Shown here one piece after another: positions 51,214 through 59,939 of a stretch of DNA of 64,000 bases. The number at the start of each line of letters is the position of its first letter. The stretch's first letter is position 1. The notes beneath the pieces were generated by a model. The model was given only the letters and a program-made list of their open reading frames with translations. It searched no databases and was not told the DNA's origin. A program made the position numbers and the translations under genes. This stretch comes from an uncultured Bacteroidia bacterium (GTDB taxonomy: Bacteria > Bacteroidota > Bacteroidia > Bacteroidales > UBA932). The stretch is taken from assembly GCA_902785785.1 (NCBI GenBank), contig CADAAA010000001.1, positions 186,001 to 250,000 of the forward strand. The letters are read 5' to 3'.

Positions 51214-51489
51214 TTATCGACGGAGACCGAGCTCCTTGATAATGCTTCTGTATCTCTCGATGTCGATCTTCTGGAGATAGTCCAGGATCTGACGTCTCTT
51301 ACCGACGAGGCGGAGAAGGGCACGACGCGTGACAACGTCCTTCTTGTTATTCTTCACATGCTCGGTAAGGTGAGCGATACGGTAGGAAAATAAAGCAACC
51401 TGACTCTCCGGGGAGCCGGTGTCCTTATTGGACTTCCCGTACTTCGCGAAAATCTCTTGCTTCTTCTCAGGCATCAAATATTCAGCCAT
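51214..51489 (-). CDS. rpsO: 30S ribosomal protein S15
   Basis: 91 residues, slightly longer than the E. coli protein. Binds 16S rRNA in the platform and helps assembly. Signature blocks are [29 protein letters not shown] and [19 protein letters not shown]. Upstream, the minus strand reads TACCTTTG at 51556-51563. The order rpsO then pnp is conserved in many bacteria. Confidence 0.97.
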   Translation of the reverse strand: MAEYLMPEKKQEIFAKYGKSNKDTGSPESQVALFSYRIAHLTEHVKNNKKDVVTRRALLRLVGKRRQILDYLQKIDIERYRSIIKELGLRR

Positions 51490-51555
51490 TGTGCAAAAAA
51501 TTTTGGGGTTTGTAAAATTATGTCATTCACTTTCGCTTTTTCGGCAAAAGTGGGG

Positions 51556-51563
51556 CAAAGGTA
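51556..51563 (-). promoter_or_regulatory. -7 promoter element of rpsO
   Basis: The minus strand reads TACCTTTG. The 66-nt interval to the ATG could hold an S15 autoregulatory structure, but none is obvious. Confidence 0.7.
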
Positions 51564-51605
51564 GACAAATTTTCCGACATATCAATAGATTGTCAAATAA
51601 ATATT

Positions 51606-51613
51606 TATATTTG
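51606..51613 (+). promoter_or_regulatory. -7 promoter element of the TonB receptor operon
   Basis: TATATTTG, 91 bp before the receptor ATG. Confidence 0.72.
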
Positions 51614-51704
51614 TAAGTCCGGTTATGTGCGATTATTATGAACGCTTCCGTGCAGTAATCGGATGGTATCCCCGTTATAGGATACGGAATCGCTATGAAA
51701 GAGT

Positions 51705-54700
51705 ATGAAACGGACTAAACCCTGTCTTATTCCCCTGTTGTTCCTATCGCTGGCCTTTGTCCCTGCGGCAGCTCAGGAATATGCCGAGTCCGAGGCCTTC
51801 CAGAAGTCGGCTTCCGACAATTCCTTGCTGTTCAGGGCCCGTCAGGCATTGCGGTACAACATGTCGTATGACGGCACCTATTATTGGTATTCCCCCGATT
51901 TCGAGGTGGGAGGAGTGATGTACGACGGCAGGTGGTACGACGACGTCACCCTCAATGTCGACGCATTCGGCAAGCAGCTGGTCGCCATCCCTTCCCCCGG
52001 CCGTCCGGCGGTCGAGATTGACCGCGACCACATAGACTTCTTCACGATGGGCGAAACGCGTTTCGTCAATCTCCGCAAAAAAGGCTACGATGTGCCCGTA
52101 GGCTTCTACGAAGTGGCGTACGAAGGCCCGTTCACCCTGTACCGGGTGGTGAACAAGAAGATCACGAGCGATTATTCCGGGGCCGGCATGACCGCAGGGT
52201 ATGCCATAGACAGTTTTGATACCACCGAGAGCTATTATATCGAAAAGGACGGCAGCATCGCACCGGTCCGCAAGCGGAAGGCACGTCGTTTCCTCCTCAA
52301 TCCTTCCGCAGGACGGGATCCTGGCACTTCCGCCCTCGCCTCCAAGAAGGCCGTGGCACTGAGCCCCGCCGTGTCGAAGACAGGGCCGGAACTCCGCATC
52401 CCTACGGTCGACATCCCTTCCGTCCCTCTTCCGGACCCCGCCGCCGGCGATTTCAAGATAGGTGACAAGACCGTATACGCCTCGCTGCCTCCGGGATTCT
52501 TCTCCGACGGGAAGGACAAGGCTGTGGACGACGAACTCCTCCGGCTCATCAACGCGGCAAACGAGATGGTCACCTTTGCCAACAAGGTATACCAGATAGG
52601 CCAGCCTGAGAATGCCAGGGGAGACCACGCCTATGTCAACGGCACTGTCCGCGACATCCTTTCGGGAGAGCCCATTACCGGAGTCGCCGTCTTCGACGAC
52701 AAGACCGGCTCCTATACCATGACTGACAATGACGGCGGTTTTCGCATCAGGCTCCCCTTGGGGGACAATGTCCTTGGTTTCAGCGGGTATTCCCTCGAGG
52801 ACCTTCATCTCAACGTCCATGTCGACAGTGACGGAGGTCTGGACGTGGTGATGAAGGAGAAGGTCACCTCCCTGAAGGGAGCCGTCGTATCGGCTGAGAG
52901 CATGGTCAACCACCGTGACTCCAGGATGGGTATAGAGCGTGTCCGCATCAATACCATCAACAAGATACCTTCGGCTTTCGGAGAGGCGGACGTCATCAAG
53001 GTCGTCCTGACCCTCCCCGGTGTCAAGAGTGTAGGTGAGGCGTCGAGCGGATTCAACGTGCGCGGAGGATCCTCAGACCAGAACCTCGTCCTCTTCAATG
53101 ACGGCACCATCTACAATCCGAGCCATTTCTTCGGCATCTTCTCGGCTTTCAACACCGACGTCATCAACGACATCGAACTGTACAAGAGTTCCATCCCTGC
53201 CGAGTTCGGCGGCCGCATCTCGTCCGTGCTTGACGTCCGCGGCCGCGAGGGTAATGCCAAGAAGGTCCAGGGTTCGCTCGGCCTCGGCCTCCTGACCAGC
53301 CGTTTCCACATTGAAGGGCCTATCGTCGAAGACCGCACGACCTTCATCGTAGGCGGGCGCACCACTTATTCCAACTGGATATTCAACCTCATACCGGAGA
53401 ACAGCGCGTACTCCGGCGGCAAGGCCTCCTTCAGCGACCTGAACGCTTCCGTCACGCACAGGGTCAATGCACGCAACACGCTGCAGGCGTATGCATACTG
53501 GTCCAGGGACGGATTCTCCTTCGCCAGGGACACCACTTTCCGCTATTCCAACATCAACGCATCGCTGAAATGGCGCCACACCATCTCCGAGCGTACCGGA
53601 TTCACGGCTGTGACCGGCTACGACCGCTATTCCAATATCGTCGATGACAGTTTCAACGACGTCTCATCATACAGCCTGGCCACCGAGGTCGGGCAGGCGT
53701 TCCTGAAAGGCGGCTTCAAGACCGTCCTTGACGAGAAGCATACCCTTTCCTATGGCGCGAACGCCATCTACTACGACCTCAATCCCGGGCATATGTCCCC
53801 GCTGAGCAGTGTCTCGCTCGTCGATGAACGCTTCTTGCCGAGGGAAAGGGCTGTCGAGTCAGCACTGTATGTCAGCGATGGCTGGAAACCCGACGAGAAG
53901 CTTTCCGTAGACCTGGGCCTGCGTATTTCGGCATTCAACGCCTTCGCCCCGTCCAAGTTCTACTGGGCTCCTGAACTGCGTGCATCAGCCAAGTATTCAT
54001 TCAGGGACAATCTGTCGGTGAAAGCAGGTTTCAATTCCATGAGCCAGTACATCCATCTGATTTCGAACACTTCTTCGGTGTCGCCGATGGATACCTGGCG
54101 CCTGGCCGGGGCCTCCATGCGCCCCCAGGAGGGCTGGCAGGCCGCGGCCGGCCTCTACTGGACCGTCCGTGACAACACCATAGACCTTTCGCTCGAGACC
54201 TACTACAAGCGTATCTCCCGCAGCCTCGACTACAAGTCCGGAGCCGTGCTGATCATGAATGAGAATCTCGCCGCTGATCTGGTAGAGACGTACGGCAAGG
54301 CTTATGGAGTTGAGCTTATGGCCAAGAAGACGCTTGGCAAGCTCAACGGATGGGTCTCTTACACGTATTCCCGCTCCCTGCTCAAGGAGATGGAGGACCG
54401 CGGGGTGGAGACCATAAACGGCGGCGCATGGTATCGTGCGCCTCACGACAAGCCTCACGACTTCAAGCTGGTGGGCAACTACAAGTTCACCCACCGCTAC
54501 AGCCTGTCGGTCAACGTTGACTATTCCACAGGACGGCCGGTTACCATCCCGGTCGCCGTATACAACTATGGTGGCGGCATTCGCCTGGCATATTCTACAA
54601 GGAACGGCTACCGGATACCGGATTGTTTCCGTATGGACATGGCGCTCAACATAGACCCCGGCCACTATCTCCGCAAGCTCACCCATATGTCTTTCACCCT

Positions 54701-54842
54701 CGGCGTGTATAACGTCACTGGCCGCAAAAACCCTTATTCGGTGTATTACAATACGTTGGGAGGGACCTCTGTCAAGGGATACATGGTCTCGGTGTTTGCT
54801 ACACAAATACCCTATCTTACCCTCAACCTTAAATTCGGATGA
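51705..54842 (+). CDS. TonB-dependent receptor with large N-terminal extension
   Basis: 1045 residues. Signal peptide 1-23 (FVPAAA-QE); a distinctive N-terminal domain (about 25-230, YYWYSPDFEVGGVMYDGRWY) without a known name; a low-complexity linker; a carboxypeptidase-D-like domain (about 305-385); a TonB plug (about 420-520, LPGVKSVGEASSGFNVRGGSSDQNLVLFNDG); and a 22-strand barrel ending in an aromatic-rich C-terminus (YLTLNLKFG). It is an outer-membrane transporter energised by TonB. The absence of a SusD partner and the following DUF4249 gene place it outside the SusCD class. Ligand unknown; peptides or siderophores are possible. Confidence 0.9.
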   Translation: MKRTKPCLIPLLFLSLAFVPAAAQEYAESEAFQKSASDNSLLFRARQALRYNMSYDGTYYWYSPDFEVGGVMYDGRWYDDVTLNVDAFGKQLVAIPSPGRPAVEIDRDHIDFFTMGETRFVNLRKKGYDVPVGFYEVAYEGPFTLYRVVNKKITSDYSGAGMTAGYAIDSFDTTESYYIEKDGSIAPVRKRKARRFLLNPSAGRDPGTSALASKKAVALSPAVSKTGPELRIPTVDIPSVPLPDPAAGDFKIGDKTVYASLPPGFFSDGKDKAVDDELLRLINAANEMVTFANKVYQIGQPENARGDHAYVNGTVRDILSGEPITGVAVFDDKTGSYTMTDNDGGFRIRLPLGDNVLGFSGYSLEDLHLNVHVDSDGGLDVVMKEKVTSLKGAVVSAESMVNHRDSRMGIERVRINTINKIPSAFGEADVIKVVLTLPGVKSVGEASSGFNVRGGSSDQNLVLFNDGTIYNPSHFFGIFSAFNTDVINDIELYKSSIPAEFGGRISSVLDVRGREGNAKKVQGSLGLGLLTSRFHIEGPIVEDRTTFIVGGRTTYSNWIFNLIPENSAYSGGKASFSDLNASVTHRVNARNTLQAYAYWSRDGFSFARDTTFRYSNINASLKWRHTISERTGFTAVTGYDRYSNIVDDSFNDVSSYSLATEVGQAFLKGGFKTVLDEKHTLSYGANAIYYDLNPGHMSPLSSVSLVDERFLPRERAVESALYVSDGWKPDEKLSVDLGLRISAFNAFAPSKFYWAPELRASAKYSFRDNLSVKAGFNSMSQYIHLISNTSSVSPMDTWRLAGASMRPQEGWQAAAGLYWTVRDNTIDLSLETYYKRISRSLDYKSGAVLIMNENLAADLVETYGKAYGVELMAKKTLGKLNGWVSYTYSRSLLKEMEDRGVETINGGAWYRAPHDKPHDFKLVGNYKFTHRYSLSVNVDYSTGRPVTIPVAVYNYGGGIRLAYSTRNGYRIPDCFRMDMALNIDPGHYLRKLTHMSFTLGVYNVTGRKNPYSVYYNTLGGTSVKGYMVSVFATQIPYLTLNLKFG

Positions 54843-56026
54843 TGATGAAGAAGATCCATATCTGCGTTTTCGTTCTGGCCGTGCTCGTTGCACTGTCAGC
54901 GGTATCATGCATCTATCCGTTCACTCCTGAGGTCCAGGACGGATCCGGAGCGCTCGTGATCGAGGGTGATATACTTCTCGGTGACTATACCGATGTCACG
55001 GTTTCCTATACCGCTCCGGTCGATGCCCAGGCAGGAGCTTTCGATTCTCCAGCCTGCAAGGTCTGGGTCGAGGACGAGGCCGGGACGCATTATGAAGGAG
55101 TCACTAGTTTCGAACGGGAGGGATATTTCCGTATCGATACACGTAATGCATCCGCTGACAAGCGTTATCGACTGCATGTCGTCCGGCTTGACGACGGAAG
55201 GGAGTACGTCTCCGGGTGGGGACAGAGTCCTGTCGTCCCGGAGATAGATTCGCTGTCCTACAACCTTGATTTCGAACGTTCCCGGCTGAATGTCGCCCTC
55301 AGCATGCATTCCCGCGGAGGAAGCTTCTTCAAGTGGAATTACGTGGAGAAATGGGAGTACCGTGCCGATTACAACGCCGAGCTCAAGTATATCCCGCCGA
55401 GTATCGGATGGTGGGGCGTCAACGGAGACGGTAACATCGAGGAGCAACCCTACTCTGAGAGGCCTTATTTATGCTATGACACCGCTACCTCGTCCGAGAT
55501 CATGATCTTCTCCACGGAGCGTCAGACCGACGACCGTTTCGTAGACCTCGAGTTCCGTCCCATCCCTCGTGATGACCTGAGGATATCATACCGTTACCAC
55601 ATCGATGTCTACCTTGAGCCGCTTTCCGAGGATGCTTACCGTTACTGGGAGAATGTCAAGGCCAACTCCGAATACAACGGCAACCTTTTCGCCCCCAATC
55701 CCAGCGAGATGATCGGCAATATCCGTTGCGAACAGGACCCCGATGAGATGGTCATGGGGTACATAAGCGTTACGAGCCGGGCCCACAAGGCGCTTTTGAT
55801 CCGTCATTCGGAATCAAGGTTCTACAAGGACAGCCATCCTTATGAGGAGCCGGTAGTAGTGAACAGGGGTGAATGGTATCAGTACTATAAGGACGGTTAT
55901 CTTCCCTACTCGTATTATGAGGTACCCGGGGATGTCTCTCAGACATATTGGGCGCGTTCCCGGTGCGTTGACTGCCGCATAAAGGGAAGAGGTACTACCC
56001 AGCAGCCAGAAGACTGGCCCATTTGA
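54839..56026 (+). CDS. DUF4249 lipoprotein
   Basis: 395 residues with a lipoprotein signal (ALSAVSC). The family DUF4249 is a beta-rich Bacteroidota protein regularly encoded right after a TonB-dependent receptor, presumably capping it as SusD does. The start overlaps the receptor stop as ATGA. Visible features are FTPEVQDGSGALVIEGDILLGDYTDVTVSYT near the N-terminus and an RCVDCRIKGRGTTQQPEDWP ending with two Cys close together, typical for the family. Confidence 0.9.
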   Translation: MMMKKIHICVFVLAVLVALSAVSCIYPFTPEVQDGSGALVIEGDILLGDYTDVTVSYTAPVDAQAGAFDSPACKVWVEDEAGTHYEGVTSFEREGYFRIDTRNASADKRYRLHVVRLDDGREYVSGWGQSPVVPEIDSLSYNLDFERSRLNVALSMHSRGGSFFKWNYVEKWEYRADYNAELKYIPPSIGWWGVNGDGNIEEQPYSERPYLCYDTATSSEIMIFSTERQTDDRFVDLEFRPIPRDDLRISYRYHIDVYLEPLSEDAYRYWENVKANSEYNGNLFAPNPSEMIGNIRCEQDPDEMVMGYISVTSRAHKALLIRHSESRFYKDSHPYEEPVVVNRGEWYQYYKDGYLPYSYYEVPGDVSQTYWARSRCVDCRIKGRGTTQQPEDWPI

Positions 56027-56037
56027 TCAGGACAAAC

Positions 56038-57693
56038 ATGAAAAGGATAGCATCGATACTTGTCATATTCGCTTGGACGGCGCTTGCATGCGCTGCCCAG
56101 GGACATCTCAGCGAGAGAGTGTATGTCTCGACGGACAGGGATGTTTACGTGTCCGGAGACGAACTCTTCCTCTCTGCATTCTGCGTGGACATGGAGACCG
56201 GGCTTCTGTCCGGATACAGCAAGACCGCCTATGTTGAAATAGTCTCTCCTTCCGGGCCTGTCCAGACTGCCAAGCTTGCGCTGGACAACGGCAGGGGAGG
56301 GGGAGCCATCCGGCTGTTGAATACCATCCCTACGGGCAATTACCAGCTTGTGGCTTATACTGCTCAGTGCTTCAACGAGGACGGATATGATTTCCTTGAA
56401 AATGCCAGGATATTGTCCATCATCAATCCTTTCACCACGGACCGCTCCGAATCGGGGGTAGCGATACTCTCCGACGAGGATTATGAGGCCCTGCAGGCTC
56501 CGGAGCGGCCGTCAGCCGGCTCGCTGCGCGTGAGCGCCTCCGGCGGCCGGCTGACCGTGACCAACGCTTCCGACAGGCCGGTGAGCGCAAGCGTCTCCAT
56601 CTTCCATGATGACGGCATCGTGTCCCCGTCGTCTGCGACTCCCGCCACTTTCCTTGCCGGAGCCACTCGCGGGGATTCGTTCACTGCCAGGCGGGTGACG
56701 GATTATGAAGGTGAGGTCATCCGCGCCAGGGTACAGGATGCCACCGAGGAGGAGATGGAGCTTCTCAAAGGGTCGACCGTATTCTTCTCGGTGCCAGGGA
56801 GGTCTTCGGATTTCTATTCGGCTCCGATCGGTGACGACGGCATCGCCACGTTCTATACCCATAATGTTTACGGCAATACGGAGGCGGTCTTGGAGCTCGG
56901 GGACGGGTATGGCTCGAGCCATCTTGAGATTGTCTCTCCTTTTGCCGGCGTCCGTGCATCCGGTCTTGAGGCGCTCCCCCTGAGCGAAGGCCTGAAGGAC
57001 AGGATCCTGTCCAGGAGCCTTGCCATGCAGATCCGCCAGGCATCCCGCTCCGACTCTCTCTATGCAGTTCTCGAAACCCCGCATGACATGTTGTTCGGAG
57101 CCGACTCGGTGGAATACAAACTTGACGACTATACCCGGTTCCCGTTGATGGAGGAGCTATTTATCGAGTTCATATCCGAGATTAGGACCAGGCGCATCGG
57201 AAAGCTCAGGACGGTCACCGTGAACGTCGCCGACACTTTCAAACCGGCAACGGATGCGCAGTTCCCGGCATTGGTCCTCCTTGACGGAGTCCCTGTGCCT
57301 GAGCACGAACGGATATACGAATACGACCCTCTTCTCGTCGAGAGGATCGTCATCTACCCCCATTCAGCCAATATCGGGTACCGCACTTATTCGGGAATCG
57401 TCAATTTCGTGACCTATAGGCACGACCTTCCTTCGTACCATTTCGGTGACAATACCAGGGTTCTGGATTTCCAGGGTGAGAGCTATCCGGTCGTTTCATA
57501 CATGCCGGATTCCGTTTCAGGGGTGGCAGACATGCGGCAGACCGTGCTGTGGCATCCGCTCGTGGAGCTCGCTCCGGGCGAGACACGCGTGCTCGAATAC
57601 TGCCTGCCGGCCTACCAGGGCCGCTTCGAAGCCGTAGTGGAAGGCTTCGATGCCGACGGTGCGCCGCAGTATGTGAGAACGTCCCTGCCTTAG
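56038..57693 (+). CDS. Secreted MG2/plug-like protein of the receptor operon
   Basis: 551 residues from ATG 56038 (the longer frame uses a TTG within the DUF4249 end). Signal peptide to about residue 20 (ALACAAQ). The N-terminal 100 residues resemble the alpha-2-macroglobulin MG2 fold (LSERVYVSTDRDVYVSGDELFLSAFCVD..LPTGNYQLVAYT-like). Near 400-460 there is a plug-like segment (FPALVLLDGVPVPEHERIYEYDPLLVERIVIYP) as in TonB receptors but no barrel. Receptor-DUF4249-MG2 gene trios are common in Bacteroidota; the role of this third protein is unknown, possibly presenting ligand to the receptor. Confidence 0.8.
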   Translation: MKRIASILVIFAWTALACAAQGHLSERVYVSTDRDVYVSGDELFLSAFCVDMETGLLSGYSKTAYVEIVSPSGPVQTAKLALDNGRGGGAIRLLNTIPTGNYQLVAYTAQCFNEDGYDFLENARILSIINPFTTDRSESGVAILSDEDYEALQAPERPSAGSLRVSASGGRLTVTNASDRPVSASVSIFHDDGIVSPSSATPATFLAGATRGDSFTARRVTDYEGEVIRARVQDATEEEMELLKGSTVFFSVPGRSSDFYSAPIGDDGIATFYTHNVYGNTEAVLELGDGYGSSHLEIVSPFAGVRASGLEALPLSEGLKDRILSRSLAMQIRQASRSDSLYAVLETPHDMLFGADSVEYKLDDYTRFPLMEELFIEFISEIRTRRIGKLRTVTVNVADTFKPATDAQFPALVLLDGVPVPEHERIYEYDPLLVERIVIYPHSANIGYRTYSGIVNFVTYRHDLPSYHFGDNTRVLDFQGESYPVVSYMPDSVSGVADMRQTVLWHPLVELAPGETRVLEYCLPAYQGRFEAVVEGFDADGAPQYVRTSLP

Positions 57694-57700
57694 GAAAGGA

Positions 57701-58762
57701 TCAATAATACTCCAGATTGTACTTCGTGAGGATGTCCATGTGCATGTAGTTGTCGCGCATGGGGATGCTCTTGTGCATCAGGATGTAGTCTGACAAGGCG
57801 TGCACGGCCTTGAAGGTCTGGTCTTCGACATGCTCGGCTATGAGTATGGACACGATGTCGGAGCGTACTGCTTCGAGGTTCTTCTCCATATTGTCGAAAC
57901 CGATCACCCTGCGTCCCTTGACGGGATGCGCCTTGAGCCAGTCGGCAATGAGGTGGATACGTGAGTTGAACATGACCACCATCTTCATGTCCGGATGGTC
58001 TGCAGCGAAGGCGTCCAGGGTATCCGGGATGCTTTCCGGCTTGTTGGGGTCGATGAAAACCTGATGTATCCTGCACTCGGGGAAATGTTCGTCCATGAAA
58101 TCGTTGAAACCGGAACGGCGCTCCATGGTGGGGTCGGAGCGTCTGGACTTGTCGCGCGTTATGCGCACGACTGTTACGTCCCTTACCTCCTCCGGATCAA
58201 GCCTTTCCGTGAGCATGCGGGCGCAAAGGCGGCCGCTCTTGTACTTGGGCATGCCATAATAGGCGAAATACCCCGGATCCTCGAGCTTGGTGTCTACATA
58301 TACGTAGGGTATGCCAAGCTCCCTCAGCCTAACCGCCAGTTCGAGAGTTTCGTTCTTGAAGAGCGGCTGCAGGATCACTCCGGACGGCTCCGAGGCAAGC
58401 ATTTCGGCAACCGCGGCATGAAATGAATCGGGATCGTACTGGTCAAAAAGGAACACCTGGGTGACAACGTTGAGGGTGGAAACGGACTCACCTCCGCGCA
58501 GGAATCCCGCATGCATCTTTTCCCAGAACTCTCCTTTGGAGAAAATGGGCAGCAGGCATGCGATCATGTGCGCCTTCCTGGTGGCGAGCACGGAAGCATA
58601 GAGATTGGGCCTGTACTGAAGCTCCTCTATCGCTTTCCTGACCTTCTCAGCGCTTTTCCTGGACACTTCGCCCCTGTTGTGTACCACACGGTCCACCGTG
58701 CCTTTGGAAACCCCGGCCTTCCTGGCCACGTCGATGATGGTGACTTTCCCGTTCTTGTCCAT
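57701..58762 (-). CDS. LacI-family transcriptional regulator
   Basis: 353 residues from ATG 58762. The N-terminal LacI helix-turn-helix is clear (VTIIDVARKAGVSKGTVDRVVHNRGEVSRKSAEKVRKAIEELQYRPN), followed by a periplasmic-binding-protein-like sensor domain (LLPIFSKGEFWEKMHAG.. to RRVIGFDNMEKNLEAVRSDIVSILI). It is divergent from the sugar-kinase operon, with a nested palindrome between the two -7 boxes. The inducer is presumably a sugar or sugar acid handled by that operon. Confidence 0.93.
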   Translation of the reverse strand: MDKNGKVTIIDVARKAGVSKGTVDRVVHNRGEVSRKSAEKVRKAIEELQYRPNLYASVLATRKAHMIACLLPIFSKGEFWEKMHAGFLRGGESVSTLNVVTQVFLFDQYDPDSFHAAVAEMLASEPSGVILQPLFKNETLELAVRLRELGIPYVYVDTKLEDPGYFAYYGMPKYKSGRLCARMLTERLDPEEVRDVTVVRITRDKSRRSDPTMERRSGFNDFMDEHFPECRIHQVFIDPNKPESIPDTLDAFAADHPDMKMVVMFNSRIHLIADWLKAHPVKGRRVIGFDNMEKNLEAVRSDIVSILIAEHVEDQTFKAVHALSDYILMHKSIPMRDNYMHMDILTKYNLEYY

Positions 58763-58783
58763 AGCTGTCAGAATAATCTGAAA

Positions 58784-58791
58784 CAAATATA
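58784..58791 (-). promoter_or_regulatory. -7 promoter element of the LacI gene
   Basis: The minus strand reads TATATTTG, 21 bp before the ATG. Confidence 0.7.
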
Positions 58792-58795
58792 ATGC

Positions 58796-58839
58796 TTTTT
58801 CGCAAACTTTCCGTGAACGAGCACGGAAATTGCGAAAAA
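58796..58839. promoter_or_regulatory. Candidate LacI operator
   Basis: Nested palindrome: outer TTTTTCGCAA (58796-58805) with TTGCGAAAAA (58830-58839), inner TTTCCGTG (58808-58815) with CACGGAAA (58822-58829). It lies exactly between the divergent -7 boxes, so one bound repressor could block both. Confidence 0.75.
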
Positions 58840-58844
58840 ATAAT

Positions 58845-58852
58845 TACATTTG
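58845..58852 (+). promoter_or_regulatory. -7 promoter element of the kdgK operon
   Basis: TACATTTG, 24 bp before the first kinase ATG. Confidence 0.72.
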
Positions 58853-58876
58853 TCATTGTAAAAATAATAGACGTAT

Positions 58877-59917
58877 ATGCCCAAGGTAATCACTTTCGGT
58901 GAGATCATGCTCAGGCTCTCCACTCCGGGGTACCTGAGATTCTCCCAGGCCAGGCAGTTCGATGCCACTTTCGGGGGCGGAGAGGCCAATGTCGCCGTCT
59001 CCCTGGCCAATTACGGTGTGGATGTCGGATTCGTCACCCGCTTTCCTGACAATGACATTGCACGGAGCTGCATCCGTGATCTCCGCTCGTACGGAGTGGA
59101 TACCGGAGACTGTATCACAGGCGGTGACCGCCTGGGGATATACTTCCTCGAGACCGGCGCCGTGGCGAGGCCGAGCAAGGTCGTCTACGACCGTGCGGGA
59201 TCGTCCATCGCCACCATCGAGCCGGGCATGATAGACTGGGACAAGGTCCTGGAAGGAGCGGAGTGGTTCCACTGGACCGGCATCACGCCGGCTCTAAGCC
59301 AGGGCGCGGCGGACGTCTGCCTCGAGGCGGTCCGTGCCGCCAACCGCCTCGGCCTGACCGTCAGCTGCGACCTCAATTACCGCAAGAACCTCTGGAAGTA
59401 CGGCAAGAAAGCCTCTGAGGTGATGCCAGCCCTCGTGGAGGGCTGCGACATCATCCTCGGCAACGAGGAGGATGCCGACAAGGTGTTCGGCATCAAGCCC
59501 GAAGGCTTCGATGTCACCGCGACTGCCGGCGCCATCGACCAGGGCCGCTTCCGCAGCGTGGCCGAGCAGCTTATGGCACGCTTCCCGCGCGCCAGGAAGG
59601 TCATCATCACGCTCCGCGGTTCCATCAACGCCAACCACAACACCTGGGGAGGCGTGCTGTTTGACGGCAGCACCCTGTACGAGTCCCCGCGCTACGACAT
59701 CACCCACATCGTGGACCGCGTCGGAGGCGGTGACTCCTTCATGGGCGGACTTATCTACGGCCTGCTGACGTTCAAGGGTGACGACCAGCGCGCCCTTGAC
59801 TTCGCCGTTGCGGCTTCGTGCCTCAAGCATACGATTTTCGGTGACTTCAACCAGGTCACCGTCGCCGAAGTGGAGAACCTCATGAAGGGGGACGGCTCCG
59901 GCAGGGTATCAAGATAA
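58877..59917 (+). CDS. kdgK: PfkB-family sugar kinase, probably 2-keto-3-deoxygluconate kinase
   Basis: 346 residues. Ribokinase-fold blocks are FGEIMLRLST, FGGGEANVAVSLANYGVDVGFVTRF, DLNYRKNLW, the anion-hole motif VGGGDSFMGG with the catalytic Asp and a C-terminal adenine-binding region. The KDG-kinase type phosphorylates 2-keto-3-deoxygluconate at O6 using ATP in pectin/hexuronate or gluconate breakdown. First gene of the LacI-controlled operon. Confidence 0.88.
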   Translation: MPKVITFGEIMLRLSTPGYLRFSQARQFDATFGGGEANVAVSLANYGVDVGFVTRFPDNDIARSCIRDLRSYGVDTGDCITGGDRLGIYFLETGAVARPSKVVYDRAGSSIATIEPGMIDWDKVLEGAEWFHWTGITPALSQGAADVCLEAVRAANRLGLTVSCDLNYRKNLWKYGKKASEVMPALVEGCDIILGNEEDADKVFGIKPEGFDVTATAGAIDQGRFRSVAEQLMARFPRARKVIITLRGSINANHNTWGGVLFDGSTLYESPRYDITHIVDRVGGGDSFMGGLIYGLLTFKGDDQRALDFAVAASCLKHTIFGDFNQVTVAEVENLMKGDGSGRVSR

Positions 59918-59939
59918 CCTTAACACAACACTTCATATA

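Noticed and set aside
49618..51393. A 591-codon frame opposite pnp and rpsO
   Set aside because: Antisense shadow of G+C-rich coding sequence; pnp and rpsO account for it.
51705..54842. A SusC/SusD-type starch-utilisation pair
   Set aside because: The following gene is DUF4249 with no SusD features, and no glycoside hydrolase is in the operon.
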